From positions 1,026,501-1,090,500 of the forward strand of contig BQMF02000025.1 in the NCBI GenBank assembly GCA_027922465.2: DNA of 64,000 nucleotides. The letters run 5' to 3'. Under the pieces are notes generated by a model. The model saw only the letters and a program-made list of their open reading frames with translations, ran no database searches and was not told the DNA's origin. Each line of letters opens with the position of its first letter. Within the stretch, counting starts at the first letter, position 1. The position numbers and the translations under genes were made by a program. Positions 45,825-58,939 of the stretch are shown piece by piece. Origin of the DNA: Turritopsis dohrnii (Eukaryota > Cnidaria > Hydrozoa > Anthoathecata > Oceaniidae).

Positions 45825-46613
45825 ATCAAAAACGTTCGAATATTTATAGCTCTGAGGTTCTGTATTAAAAGGATTCAAAAATGTATAGAATCACTTTTTC
45901 AGAATGTAAAACACCACAACATCTAAAAAATATAAACTGTAATAATTGCATGAGCAGGTAAACAGTTTAAACTGAAGTTATAATATATCGTTTGCATCAC
46001 ATCTGATTGCTATTACGTCAACAGAACAAAACATTTTGGTTGTACGGATCCTACACTGTCTACACTAACCACATGAATCGATAAAATATTCTTTGTTTCA
46101 ACGAGAGAAAACCTAACAGACCCTGTGGAAACTGGAAAATTCCAAACAAAATAATAATTCCTTATTATTCCTTATTGTATTAAGTAAATTAATTCTGACA
46201 ATTCAAATTCAAACACTTGCTTTCGTACAACCATTACAACATTTTAGATTAACGAAATAACGAACGTCCAATTTTAGCAGTGGACGTGAAGATTCCACAG
46301 AAACTCACTTTATGTCTGATTTTCAGTCAAAACTTATTCAAGAAATTCAATAACATAAATAATAACTATTATATTTTTACAGTTTTACTTTAATAAGCCT
46401 TAAATTTTCCATGGTCCGACAGCTTTCACAATCCGTTACGATGATTTTTGTCCAACTCAAATACTTATTTCAGACATTAAATCGAATTCTGGTAGATGGA
46501 TAGTGAAAGTAGAATCAATCGGAAATTCTCAGAAAGCTCATGTGAACGATTTAATACTTCAAGCAAAGATAAATTCCAGTTGGCTATCAGACCAAAAAAA
46601 AGTTTGTAGAAAA
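45825..46613. other. Non-coding stretch, includes the 3' UTR side of the 46614 gene
   Basis: No ORF or repeat of note. The part just left of 46614 should be the 3' untranslated region of the minus-strand membrane-protein gene. I did not find an obvious AATAAA close to the stop. Confidence 0.4.
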
Positions 46614-49600
46614 TCAAATTAACTTTTTTCTGATTCTTTTTATCAGAAACACTCCAAATTTCTTCCAAACTTTCAAAAATAGTTGATAAGTGAAATATAA
46701 TGCCAGAAACGTAATAGGAGTGAGTACTAAGTCGATTCCATCGTAGATCTTCAACACGGATATAATTGACTCATCATTAGTGTCTCTGTTGACGTATAAG
46801 AAAGCACGCAGCATGTTGACACCGGCAAAAATGATCAAGAGGGAGATGGAAACAGATTCCAATTGGTTTACCAGATCGTCCTTATATGGTTTGATTTGAA
46901 GTTGAAACAACAAGAACAAAAGCAAAATCGGGAAAACAAAAGATAATCTGTATATTGGGTCGATGTAAAACACCACCAAATACGCCACGATCAGTCTTTG
47001 ATAAAGCAACCACGAATGCCAATACATGTCTCCACTTCTGTACGGTTGTTCAAACATTAACTGAATTTTTGACTTCAATTCGTTATCATCTTGATGGAGA
47101 TGACGAACGTAACGACTCATTTGCCACACGTAAAAGATTGGTACTATTGCAGGTGTGACCATGAAGAGTAGGAATCTTTCAGTGGAGATATGATCTGATT
47201 TCAGCAGTTTTAATGATAAAAAGAGAGAAAGCGGAAAAGGAACAATCCATAACCAAAGAAAGGAGGATGCGATATATTGCCATGAACTCCAACATTTCAT
47301 TTCAGTGAAGATATATAGTACGTCCATGTCACCAACTGCCACACAATGCAACATTATGAAGGTGAAGGTGGCCATGTTCTTGTACCTCATCGAAATTAAT
47401 CGAATGAAGCAAGCGTAGCATCGAGTTACCAGTGAGATTTTTGCCGAATGGTGCGTAGATGTATATATGTCATTTTCATGAGCGGCGTTTGAATTCCTGT
47501 AGATATGCATTATTTGATACAATAAAGGCAATACAAGCAGAGGAACTGTGATTGCAAGGCTGAAAACCATATCCTTAATAAGAAGCTTTTGAAAATCGTT
47601 AAGTGTTAATGAAGGACAGAGATATAAAGAAGGTTTAATGATATCTAAATTAAACAAATCAAGAAGGAATGTGTTTGCCGTAGAATATCTCAGGCCCAAA
47701 TCGATGGTCAGGAGCTGCTTTAACTGGTAGAAAGCAACGAGTATGTTCAAAATTCCTGACCAACGACAGTTGTCTTCATCCGTTTCCTGAAACAATGTTA
47801 TTTCGTTCTGTGTTAAATCTCTTTTGTAATTTTCATCGATAGTGTTAGTTGAATTGAATCGTTTTATATGCACATTTTCCATATCAACTTTTTCTTGCTC
47901 TTGCTCTTCACAAAAACGTTTGGGACATGTTAATGAACCAATGTTTTTTTTCAGGAAAGTAGATAAGGTTTTCAGTTGATCTAAGTATCCAACTGTAAAA
48001 ACGTATAACAGAGCAGTCAAATTGAATAATAGCCAAAATAGAAAAGGGTTTTTACAACTTGATGCAGGCAAACAATTAGATGAAAAATAGTCCACGGTAT
48101 AACCAGTTTGGCATTTGCTGCACAATGTCCCATAGCGATGTGTATTGCAGGTGTTATAAGACTTGCATGGTACTGTAGTGTCAGAGCAACAATATGCATT
48201 ACTACATGGGTAAAACTTCACAATCCCGGTTGATTGGTTTAGGTGACCCCAAAAATTGTCGTTACTTACGATCTTGCTGACACATGTTCCGCCAGTTGGA
48301 CACTTTTTGCAATTGAATGTATTTGGATTTTCATACATATACCATGTCGTGTCACTGGTGCTTAAACGTTTTGATGGCTCGAATATATTTTCACTTGAAA
48401 GATTTCCATGTTGAACGATTGTTGTAAAGTTATAAATAGTTTTTAAGGAGAAATTTGCTTCAAGATCGGTAATTGTATAAAATCCTTTACTACATGGCTT
48501 GCAATAGTAGTCCAAGGTAAAAACATCGGTTGTCTTGATTATATAATGTGGATGACTGTTTTTTGGACATGACAAAGTTGAATTGGTGAATTTGATGATA
48601 CTAGGAGTAAAATTTGCTGCTGTAATAATTTCTATCACAGGGAATTCAGACTTTGCTACTATTGAACTCAAATCTAATCTAACAATGTCAACATTTGTAT
48701 TTTTTTCTCCTCTAACAGTAATTGCTGGTTGCTTTCCATTTAAAGAAATGATTCTGACATCTTTCATATTGACGTTTACACGAGGATCTTTAAAATTACG
48801 GAAGTTAATGGCGGTGTCAGAAACTGTGAAGTTTGCTTTTCTAAATGTCAGGTTGCAGTTTATAGCATGGACACCTTCATTAGAAGTTATAGTGGCACCA
48901 GATACCTCCACGGTCCCATCTTCAAAATTGAATGCTCTGCTCCCTATAGAAGCGATGTTAATTTGTTTTATCGATAGCGATAAATTTTTAGTCTCGACTA
49001 CAGTGTTATATGTCACATTCTGCAATATAAAGGCTGTTAAAGAAACTTTTGGAACTGTACTAATCACAATGGCATTAAAAAATTTCTCTGCTCTCTTAGT
49101 CTCACTTGCAATAGTATTTGAATCTCTATTGGATCTCCTGATATTTTGTAATGTTAACGCCTTTGAATATTCTTCCTTAAATGCTACTTTCTTCACGGAA
49201 TAAAATGTTTCATATTTGTTCCGTTTTGGATGTGTTTTTGGCAAATGTGTATGTATGCCATCTGATGAAATTGAGACAAGTTTCCATATTTTTGAATTTT
49301 TGACATCAATATCAGATATTGCCAAGTTTTTAACTCGATTGGCTATAATCATCTCTTCTTTCGATAGCACATTATCAATGAAAACATTTGAAAATGAAGC
49401 TGATATTGAATTACCCAACTTAACAAAAGTGTTACATCGTCCATTTATGATCCAAATCTGAATTGCATTGATATAATTAACGTTTCCAAACTTTAACAAA
49501 CCATTCTTTGCATTTGTCTCTCTGAAGTCAAATTTCGATATATGCGCTGATACAACTTCATAAATGACAACACCATTTTCATTCACAAATACGCTGTTCA

Positions 49601-52052
49601 TATGTAAATTTGATGCAAGTACTGATGACACTTCATAAAGAAAAACACCATTTTTGTTTGTAGATGCATTCTCGAAGCTAACGTCTGTCATACTAACATT
49701 AGTGGCGCTACGGAACTGCAGAAAACTAAGATCCACTTTCGTTCCTTTCATATGTAATTTTGATATGTACACTGATGTCACTGCACTAAAGAAAACACCA
49801 TTTTTATTTGCAGAAGCGTTTTCGAAGTTGAAGTCCGTCATATTGATAGTAGTAACATCGTAAAACTCGAGAATACCGTAGCCTACTTTTATTCCTTTAA
49901 CATTTAATTTTGATATAAACACTGAGGACACCTCAAAAAAGAATAAACCATAGTCATCTGTTGATGCGTTTTTGAATTTAATATCCGTCATACTAACATT
50001 ATCAACACCAAGAAAATGCAGAATACTATGCCTTACTTTCATTCCTTTTATATCCAGCTTTGATATAAACACCGATGAGACTGCATGAAATGAGACACCA
50101 CCCTTACCCTCATGTATATTTTCAAAGTTAATGCCCGCCATGCGGACATTAGCGACACCAATGAAATGTAGAAAAAAATTGCCTACTTTCGTTCTCACCA
50201 TATCTAACTTCGATATGAGCACTGATGACGCTTGATAAAAAACAATACCAGTATCATCTACCGTCACGTTTTCGAAGCTTATTTGTCTCATGCTAACATT
50301 AGTGCATATTTTGCAAGCCAGAAAACTGGATGATTTACTGGATGACTGGATGACAATGCTCTGGCATTCCACATTTTGAACGACAACATCCCATATATTG
50401 ATTCTTCCACCAAGGACATTAAATATTTCAAAAGCTGCATGAACGTATCTTACAGTTACGTTACGAATTATTGTATAATTTAAAGCATTCACCTTCATAA
50501 CACCTCCACATGTAACTTGCTGGATCAGGAGATCAATTACTTCAACTGCTATAACGTTATTTGCTTCAATTAAGTGGCGGTCCATATCCTTTTTTCCACT
50601 TAACTGACATCGCCTGAAAATAAATGTGACGGCATTCACGACTTGAATCACGGATTTATTGAGAAATTTTGAATCTGTTATTTTGATAATGATGTTTAAG
50701 TGAAAATAGGGGCCTGTTATTATCAGTACACTGGCAACGAATGTACAGTTATGAATGGATATGATTGTTTGGTCTAATGGTTGTGATTGATGGGTATGAT
50801 TGGCAACAAACAAACTTTGATTGGACATCTCGATGTAGCAGTTTGTGATGTTTACTTGTAATGTTTCAAGCTCACTCCTGGTAACGTTAACTAAACGAAC
50901 ATTCACAAATTTAAGACTCTGTATCAAAATTTTAATCTTTGTTGAATTTTTTTCTACTTCAAATAACAAGATTCCACGGTTTGAAATGAGTGTTGGTAGG
51001 CATCCGTTATTTTCCATCCCTTGAATGTCGACAGTGGTAGAATTAGATAACAGAATTGTTTTGTTGATCTCGTATCTGTCACAATCATTATTCATAACCA
51101 TTATTGTATCACCTGTCTTCACTTTTTGATAGTAAAGATATCCTAATGTTTGACAGGGAAAGCTAACGTTTCCGCAGTCTCCGTTATCGATACCATTTGA
51201 TGACACATACACCGAGCAATCATAGGCTAGAAAGGTCAATATAGTTTACAATTCAAACAATGCAATAAGTTTTATCAGATATGTTTAGATTATTATTAAT
51301 ACAGAGTGTCTCACAAAAACTTATCCGCAAACGTTGAGTCTCTATTTCTCAACAATTATTTATCAAAGTATTTTGAAATTTACATCAAAAGAAAGCCCTA
51401 TTTCAGTACTTTCTATTGATATAAAATTTTCCAGAAAACGATTTATCAAATCATTAATCAATAACGCTGTATATTGCTGGCCATCATTACGAGCCACACC
51501 ACGAGGATATCACAGAATCATTAAGAAATCAATGAGATTTTCGGAAATTATTTTTTGATTTTCTCTTGTTCCACTTTTCAATTTCCTACAAAAATTACAT
51601 CACGAGAAAGGCCAAGAAATAAGGATTCCATCGATGTTAAATTTATAAAAATTAATTGGATATTTTCTTCAAAAATGTGATACAAAAATTTTGTTGCCAA
51701 ACACACTGTACATGCAATGGTTTATCACTAACATTGATGAGTTAGTTGCATAATTGTATGTTAGCAATTTCGTCTTGAAATCTCCGGAAATTCAAAAATT
51801 GCTTTCTGATAATTGATACTCATTGAAACTCGCCCAAATGCAACGAAAAAACAAATTTTGAATTTAGCTACTTTTATCGATAATTACCATTGTTGCCATA
51901 TAGACCAGTAGATTTTATATGCAGTTATGCAAAGCTTTTCCATATTTAGAAAAGAAACAACAAACAAACGAAAAAGACAACTTGTACTTACTTTCGATGA
52001 TTGAAATGATGACGAAGCAAATGAGTGGTGGAATACCACGATTGTTAAGCAT
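46614..52052 (-). CDS. Beta-helix-like ectodomain, multi-pass membrane protein, two exons
   Basis: Exon 1 is 52052-51992 (20 codons plus 1 nt: MLNNRGIPPLICFVIISIIE, a signal peptide), donor GTAAGT. Exon 2 is 51226-46614 after acceptor CTTTCTAG. The phase fits and gives about 1557 residues. After the signal comes YDCSVYVSSNGIDNGDCG and FPCQTL, the opening I know from pectin-lyase-like surface proteins of cnidarians and protists. Residues ~60-900 are N-glycosylation-rich beta-helix-like repeats. Residues 347-546 are four tandem 50-residue units (DNA 49650-50249). A Cys-rich neck follows (CKKCPTGGTC, CSKCQTGYTVDYF, ~930-1078), then about nine hydrophobic segments from NPFLFWLLFNLTALLYVF (~1080) to the end and a short basic tail. 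No kinase or GPCR motif is visible. Likely a cell-surface receptor or adhesion protein; ligand and function unknown. The gene is intact. Confidence 0.88.
49650..50249 (-). repeat. Four 150-bp in-frame tandem repeats in the ectodomain gene
   Basis: Each unit encodes 50 residues with the frame G[VIL].F...SSV.ISKL and then .KV...[IF]L.F..V.NV.MT[DG]I.F.NA[ST]. The four units have exactly equal length, and half units precede and follow (to about 50309 and 49575). Divergence between units is moderate, so they are not recent copies. The pattern fits two or more coils of a right-handed beta-helix per unit. Confidence 0.9.
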
Positions 52053-52059
52053 GTTCTCT

Positions 52060-53300
52060 TCAAATAATGCTCGAGTCACTTATTTTGAAAGCTGTTGAGG
52101 TATTTATTCTTATCTAGATCTTAACTTGTTATTACAGTTTATCATATGTACGAGACAGTTAAGTGTCCATCAGTTATTGAATAAATTACCTTGCTTAAGA
52201 AGAAAGTAGATCGAATTCCTTTTTTGCTAAGATGTATAAGAAGTTAAAACTTCCAAAAATGTATGGAAAATGCGTAAACAATACTAGCTTCTTCCTTAAA
52301 AAGTTGCCAAGGTTGCCGCCATTTCAATTCGTGAATAGCTATGTTTATGACGTCACATTGGGTTCATAATGAATTTATTCAAAAAGTTTAATTTAAGAAA
52401 TGAGTTGTAAACAATAAATTAATTATGAATCAGTTACAATTTTTTGTAACAAAAATGGTATACTTCTTTATAAGGAGAGCTTTCCAACAGGGCAATCTAG
52501 TTAAGCCATCAAACTGCACATTCTTCATTCTGCTGGGCTACAATGAAGCATTCGTTTTAACTTTCCCTGATTTGTTTCCACAACCCACACACAATGGAAG
52601 TCAACCTGTCTGTTGGAGGAAAAGGACACGTTGAAGACTTCTAGAAATCTAAATGTTTTTACTTTTTTTCGTTAATTATTCATAATAAAAATTTCACGTT
52701 AATGTGAATGGATGGGTAATGGCGATAGTGTTCCATACCAGCATAAACCATTCATAGATATATGCAAGAAGTACAGTTTATCTGTAGAAAAATACTACTC
52801 CGAATGTTATGGTACCGCGATCAGAAAATGTACTATACATATCATGGTAACGAGACATCACAGAATCATTTTACACAGCACTTTCACCAAACTACACTAT
52901 TATTATTATTATTATTATCAATTTATTTAACGTTGGTCAAAGGGCTAATGCCATAGTTTACAAAAAGAAAACTAATAAAAACCAACACTACAAAAAAAGT
53001 TTAAAATATACATAAAAGTAACGAATTTTAAAAATTCTATTACAATAAAAATAGAGAAAGAGAAAAAGAGGAAAAAAACAGCATACAATAAATATATTTA
53101 TGTTCGACAAATTAAACAACTGCAGATTTTGCCTTCCCATGTCTTCCTATGCCTTCCCACTGTCAAAAAGACGGTACAAAGCATCATCTTAGTTCATTGA
53201 ATCACCATGTGAATACCACAAAGTTAAAAACAAGAATTAAAGTTAGAAATATTGATGAAATCGGACGATGGAAGTTAGTCCTAGTTTATTTACACAATAT
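52060..53300. other. Upstream region of the membrane-protein gene; no gene
   Basis: The minus-strand gene's promoter should lie just right of 52052, but no clear TATA box was identified. An (ATT)n microsatellite sits at 52897-52918. The ORFs at 52425-52956 are unsupported. Confidence 0.4.
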
Positions 53301-53303
53301 GTT

Positions 53304-54140
53304 AAAGGGGCACTAAACTAAAAAAAAATCACAAGTTGATTTTTGTGCGCTATCTGGCCTATCTGAAACAGATTTAAAAGTGCTGTAAGTCAGTTTTTGA
53401 ATTTTCAAAAAATCATTTTTCGTTCCTGAGATATTGCTGTTTAAAGTATTTTTCCGAAACATGATTTCCATGGCAACGAGACATCACAACGTTCAAGAAG
53501 ATATCGCTGACTTATAAATGTGTGAATAACTCAAAGTGTTTTAAGGATATATTGTTAGAACATTGCATGTAGAGTGGTAAATAACTGCAGTTGTGAAAAT
53601 AGCAAAGAAATTTATTGCCATTGCTACTATGGCTCGGTTGCAGGTCTCTATTATTTTTTGCTGACAAAGCTATATATCAACATCCAACACTGTTACCATG
53701 GTGAATTTCGCTTTAACTTACCTCCAGTGAAAACTGTTCCATTTTCTAAAATTTATTTTCCCTTACCTGAGCAGATCTTCATTTATAGGTTCGTCAGTAA
53801 AAAACAGAACAGACCTGGAAACAAGCCCAGGGTAGCCATGACAACAATTTTTTTAGTAATTCGATACCTGTACTTGTTTGCCACTACGCATACGAATTTC
53901 CAGCAGTGTATCACTAATATTTCTTGAGTTTTTTACATATTTGTATGTCAGCGATCTCTTTTTTAACATTGTGGTGTCACGTTGCCATGGAGATCAGGTT
54001 TGAGCAAAATCTTTAAATGGTAATATCTCGGGATCAGAAAAAGATTTTTTGAAAATTCAAGAACTGACTTTTATCATTTTTATGATTCGTCCATATGGTA
54101 AAAAAATTCAATTTTGATTTTTTGAGTTTAGTTCCCCTTT
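53304..54140. mobile_element. Foldback element with long imperfect inverted arms
   Basis: The left arm starts AAAGGGGCACTAAACTAAA and the right arm ends TTTAGTTCCCCTTT. Inside, CTGAGATATTGC and TTGAATTTTCAAAAAATC are mirrored by GGTAATATCTCGGGA and GATTTTTTGAAAATTCAAGA. CATGGCAACGAGACATCACA is mirrored by TGTCACGTTGCCATGGAGAT. About 230 bp of each end can pair. The enclosed ORF (53574-53927) has no recognised motif. No exact target duplication was found. Confidence 0.7.
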
Positions 54141-54519
54141 CACTGAAGACGTACAATAATGAATAGCAGATGTGACGTCAGAAAAATTGGTAATCATACG
54201 TCAACGGCTGTACTGAAGAAATTTCGGCAATAGTGGCGATGTTGAGACAAATTTTAAACTTATATTTGATAACATAATCTTGAAGGAAAAAGCCTTAGCA
54301 ATGACTTTGGGATAATTAAGGCAGTAATTTCTTTAAACAAACCGACCTCTGTTCTTCTTTAACTTAAAATAGTAAGGTAGAAACTTTTTGATAAACGAGA
54401 ACATGACATTTGTATAATCAAAATCGATACCCAGTGCGTCACTACAATTCACTTGGCAAATGAATGTGCCATCGCCCGGGTCGACCCATGCCATGTGAGG
54501 GAAACTGGGTAGCACAGCT

Positions 54520-54780
54520 CTGATACAAGAGTGTGGCTAGATACTTCAGACATTGCTGCGTGCTGTGGCTCTCACGAGGTTCTACACCTGCGAGAACTCA
54601 AGTTCTCCCGTGTAGTACGAATATCACTGTATATGTCATGACTCCACAGCTCCCCTCTGCGGGGTTACATTGTCTGAATGGGGCTGTGATTCCTACTCGT
54701 TCGTGGGTAGGACCCATTACAAAGACATCGGAGGGCATATATCTATCCATCTATCTGTTTGAATTTCCAATTTCTATATA
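54520..54780 (+). repeat. Possible tRNA-derived SINE head
   Basis: A GC-richer island with GTGTGGCTAGATACTTCAGA resembling a polymerase III A box. About 45 bp later GGTTCTACACC matches the B-box frame GGTTCNANNCC. It ends in a short (ATCTATCC)-type tail. The sequence does not fold into an obvious intact tRNA. Alternatives are an rDNA spacer scrap or chance. Confidence 0.3.
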
Positions 54781-54789
54781 AAACCAATA

Positions 54790-55755
54790 TATAGATATCC
54801 ATTTAAATCAATCCAGTTCCGATTCGTTAATCTTGTAGATCTAATAGATCAGCAACATTTCCCTGCAGATTTCGTTCGTTGCTAGATATTCATGTCGTAA
54901 GATTACAGTCTGGTTCATTCTCTTTTCAATTTTTTTAAACGAATGACATTTGTTTCCTCATTCGTATTTCTATGGTTTCCTTTTTTGGTTTTCTTTCTTG
55001 AAATTGTTTCTTGTTTTCTTTGTTTGTTTATCTGCCACATTCTTATCTCTTTTTCTAATATAGAGATAAAAAGTCAGTTGTTTCTTTTAAGTGGGCGAAA
55101 CTGTTTCGAAAATCAGAAATTCAGCTTTTAGGTCCAAAAATGTAACCCATTAGAAATATGGAATGATATTTCGCTAGAAAATGTATTTCATGAATCTTAA
55201 AAATATGTCAGGCTTTGGAGGAACCATTAAGGATCACATATTCCATGAAAATGGCTTTTCTAAATCATTGATTTGTAATAATTCAGAATTTGCAAATAAG
55301 TTAAAAAAGCAATACACTAATTATTCCAACATATTTGTGATCAAATCTAATTTAGATATTTCCCAAGTAAGTTTATTGCAATGTGTTTGTAAAATATGTT
55401 TTTTATGTACCTGAATCAATAATTAATTTCAAAAACCAGTCTCATATCAAATAGGAGCAGAAACGGATGGAGTTGATACGTTTTTTATTCTGCTGAAGAT
55501 ATAAGGAACATGATGTTATAATGTCTAATTGAGAAATGAGCATTATAAATACAAACATCTAGTAACACGTGAACTAGTAAAAAGAGCTTTCCTGGAAGGA
55601 GTTATTCCATGCAAAGAATCGCAGTACCTACAAACACAGCTTTTATGAGAAAGAGTTTTAACCTGGAAAATAGTAAATCTTTGATGGAATATTTTTTTAA
55701 CTAATACTCCTCCTGTCTTATTAAGACTATTTCTTGAATTTTTTTTTTTTTTTTG
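54790..55755. other. Gene-free stretch with one exon-like ORF
   Basis: An open frame at 55181-55372 (GFGGTIKDHIFHENGFSKSL) runs up to a donor-like CAAGTAAGT. I do not recognise it and no partner exon is visible. Confidence 0.3.
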
Positions 55756-55760
55756 GATTA

Positions 55761-56207
55761 CCGTATTTCCTCTAATAAACGCCGCCCTCTGATAAACGCC
55801 GCCCTCTATTAAACGCCGCTCTTATAGCCGAACGTTTGTCGTAAACGCCGCCCTCTAATAAACGCCTCCCTCTATTAAACGCCGCATCTTGAAAATCGGT
55901 GTTTATTAGAAAACAGGCTAAACAAGAAAATTATAAATAAAGTTTTCATCTCATACAAGAGAACGGCGACAGTGAAATTGCTCTTCTTTGACATTTTCGT
56001 GAATATATCTTTTTGTGTAAAACATTATCACACAGTCTTTTGTAACTTTTTTAAGGATAAGGAAGCATTATTATTTAAGTTTGCTTCGGTTCAATTTTTC
56101 ATTTGTAATAAAAGCCGCCCTCTAAAGAACGCCTCCCTCTATTAAACGCCGCATCCAAAAACTTGAATTTGTAATAAACGCCGCGGCGTTTATTAGAGGA
56201 AATACGG
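55761..56207. mobile_element. MITE with TA flanks and GCGTTTATTAGAGG repeats
   Basis: Ends CCGTATTTCCTCTAATAAAC and GTTTATTAGAGGAAATACGG are perfect inverted copies. TA lies on both sides (55759-55760 and 56208-56209). The motif TAAACGCCGCCCTCTA is repeated about eight times near the ends in direct and inverse forms. TA duplication suggests Tc1/mariner-type mobilisation. Non-coding, 447 bp. Confidence 0.85.
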
Positions 56208-56209
56208 TA

Positions 56210-58930
56210 CTTGATCTTAATGAGCTCTTTAATAATCTTTAACCATCTTAATAGTTACATAAAATCTTAGCCATCTCTCTGTTAAATTTGACTTGAAAAC
56301 CCTCGGGATTTTCCATCAATTTACATTTTCTATTGGTGTTTCAATCCTGAAGTACTCCTGACTTTGCATAACTAGACAGTTATCAGATTATCTTTGTTAG
56401 TTGTGGTGGAGCAACCCACTTTCACAGACTTATTATTATATTTTTATGAAATGTCTCTATATCATTTTTGGATCCTTTGATGCAGAATCTTAAAGTTAAG
56501 AGACTAGGAACCTCTTTTAACATCAAAAGCAGATTAACCAGACTTTTGAAGTTTTTTCAGAAGCATAAAGGTCCATGGCTGCATTTTAAATCGTGCATAA
56601 TTCAAATACAAACTTATCTATCTACATGTCTGATATTCCTGAATGAAGCCAATATGAGCATTTAAAATGTTCAACCAGTTCCGTTTTATTTATATTTTGG
56701 GTCCTGCGCAGTTAATAGATTGTAGGCTGTTGAAAGATAAAATCTGTTCTGCTGTTATGCAGTTTGCACATAGTAAGATACATCCACTGCATATTATCTC
56801 ATCTTCCTGGTCATTGCAGTCTGAGCGAAGAAGGCAAAATAAAACCTCTTCCAAGTTGCATGAAAGTAATACGCCTGCAGTTAAACCAGAACTTCAATCA
56901 ATATCAATCTCTAGAAATCAATTTTTAAATACTATATGTTAAATAATCTACCTTAAATGTTAAAACTTTGTAAGGCATTAAACTTAGCTTGGTGTTCAGC
57001 TAGAAAAATGGTCGATGTTACCTGCGATCTAAACTTGTTCAAAATTCTCAAGATTCAGTAAAATGCTCTTAGCTTGGTGATTGCTGTTGGAATCAAAAGC
57101 ATATGTCTTCAGAGAAAAGCAAAACGGAAACAAACATTTGAAAGAAGTTTCTGTGTACAACGTAACATTAATGTTTATTACAAGTAATATTTGAGGTGAT
57201 TGTAACAGTATACATAAGTCAAATTCACACTATATAATATATTTAGTGAAAAATATGTACATTGAAAGAATGACGTTTGTGATTCTAATCCATCCATCTG
57301 TGTATGGCCATAACTGTACATTATCAACAACCATATCGCTAGTACCTTTGAGAACCGTATAGACAGCCCAATAGGTATAGTAAAACCGTATAGTAAAGCT
57401 CGCTTTATATGACGCATAGGTAATAAAACTAATCTTAGTATAATGTGTAAATTTCTCCGAAATTCTTTACTTCCTTGTTTCCCTTTAATTTCAGAGAACT
57501 TTCTCAGTAGCAAAACCGCTGAAATAGCAATTTAATGAAGAGCACTTACACTAGAATATTGCAAATATTTTTAAAGACATCCTTCATGTGGACATCCCAC
57601 AGGACGGAAACCTCCCTATAATGGAACTTGACCATTCTCTGGCAGTTCCAATCCTCCTTGGAAAAATATCTCTAGGACGAAACATTTTGCCAACTCTTAC
57701 TTGACAGCCTTATAGAGCTTTTACCATATATCCTTGCACAAAGTTCTTCGAATACCTGGACAATAACTGTACAAAGACTTTACACAACAGTTAAAGTCCA
57801 TTTAAATCTTTTCCTTTGAATTATCTGGCACGTAACTTATCGGGAAATTGTAAAGTTTTCAACCTTCAACCAAGACTATTTGTTTACTTTCAAGCTTTTC
57901 CATTTATTAATTTATATATTTTGAAATGAAATCATTTGAGGGAAGAACTTATTTATATTCTTTGTCTTTTAATTGAAGATAGTGTTTAAGAGAATGATGA
58001 TGCAAAGAAACTGGGAAAACTTTTGATTCTTAACGATTTAGATTTAGTTTGACATTACACTTTCTAACTGTTCACTGGAACATAACAAGGAAATTGCCAT
58101 AACGACACCAGCGTGATTAACAGGACAAACACCACATATCTGACGTTGCACAGAGTGCAAACAACCGTCCTCATATTATATCACTTTATTATAATTTTGT
58201 TGATGATTAACGACTAAGGCCTTTCTCCATCTGATGTAAATACGGACGCATATACAGATAGCATTTGATGTATATTAAAGAAGGTATTTACAGATTATAC
58301 GTTATATCCTGACTCTTCATACTTGCCAAAGTCGTCATCCTCTGGATGAAAAACTCGCAGTGACTGCTTCCAAGCCAAAACAGCAGCGCCATCTTCTGGC
58401 ATTTTTTACTGTCGAGAAAACAGTGAGGGTGGCTACTAGAGACAAGCACGTGATCATCTCCCCCCCCCAAATTTCCCAGATGCCATCAAAAACTTAAATT
58501 TACAATTCTACATTCATAATCAATCTTCGTCTTTCTTCACCTAACACCTAATTCAACCTAACAAATAAACGTACAAAAATATATATTCAAAACAGTAAAA
58601 AATATCATCAGAATTCCAAAAATCTATCAAGTAATCTTGTACCAATGTTTCCGACTCCGATACCAAGGCAACACTTCGTGAGATATTTTTTCATCTATAA
58701 ATTGCATTGAAAGTAGTAGTTGTGTGAGAATGTTTTTAAAGTAATAAAGACACCGTGCTAAACGTATTTTATTTATTTATATTATTATGTATACCAGATA
58801 TGTATATACCTGTTCTTTAATGTTGCTACTAACCAAGGACGAACTCTGTTCAGCCAAATATTCCCAGAAAAACAAAGCTATGAACACCATAAAACAAAGA
58901 TGAAGACATTAATGATGTAAAGAGTCACTG
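56210..58930. other. Gene-poor stretch with unassigned ORFs
   Basis: Three ORFs of 65-111 residues (56468-56665 plus, 56667-56942 plus, 57178-57513 minus) are open but unrecognised. The last has a basic start (RKFSEIKGKQGSKEFRRNLH) and then hydrophobic segments and could be a relic of a membrane-protein exon. Nothing else supported. Confidence 0.3.
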
Positions 58931-58939
58931 TAAAGCTAA

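Noticed and set aside
48583..49203. 206-residue plus-strand ORF
   Set aside because: Lies wholly inside the minus-strand beta-helix gene and mirrors its low-stop codon use; no start context or motif.
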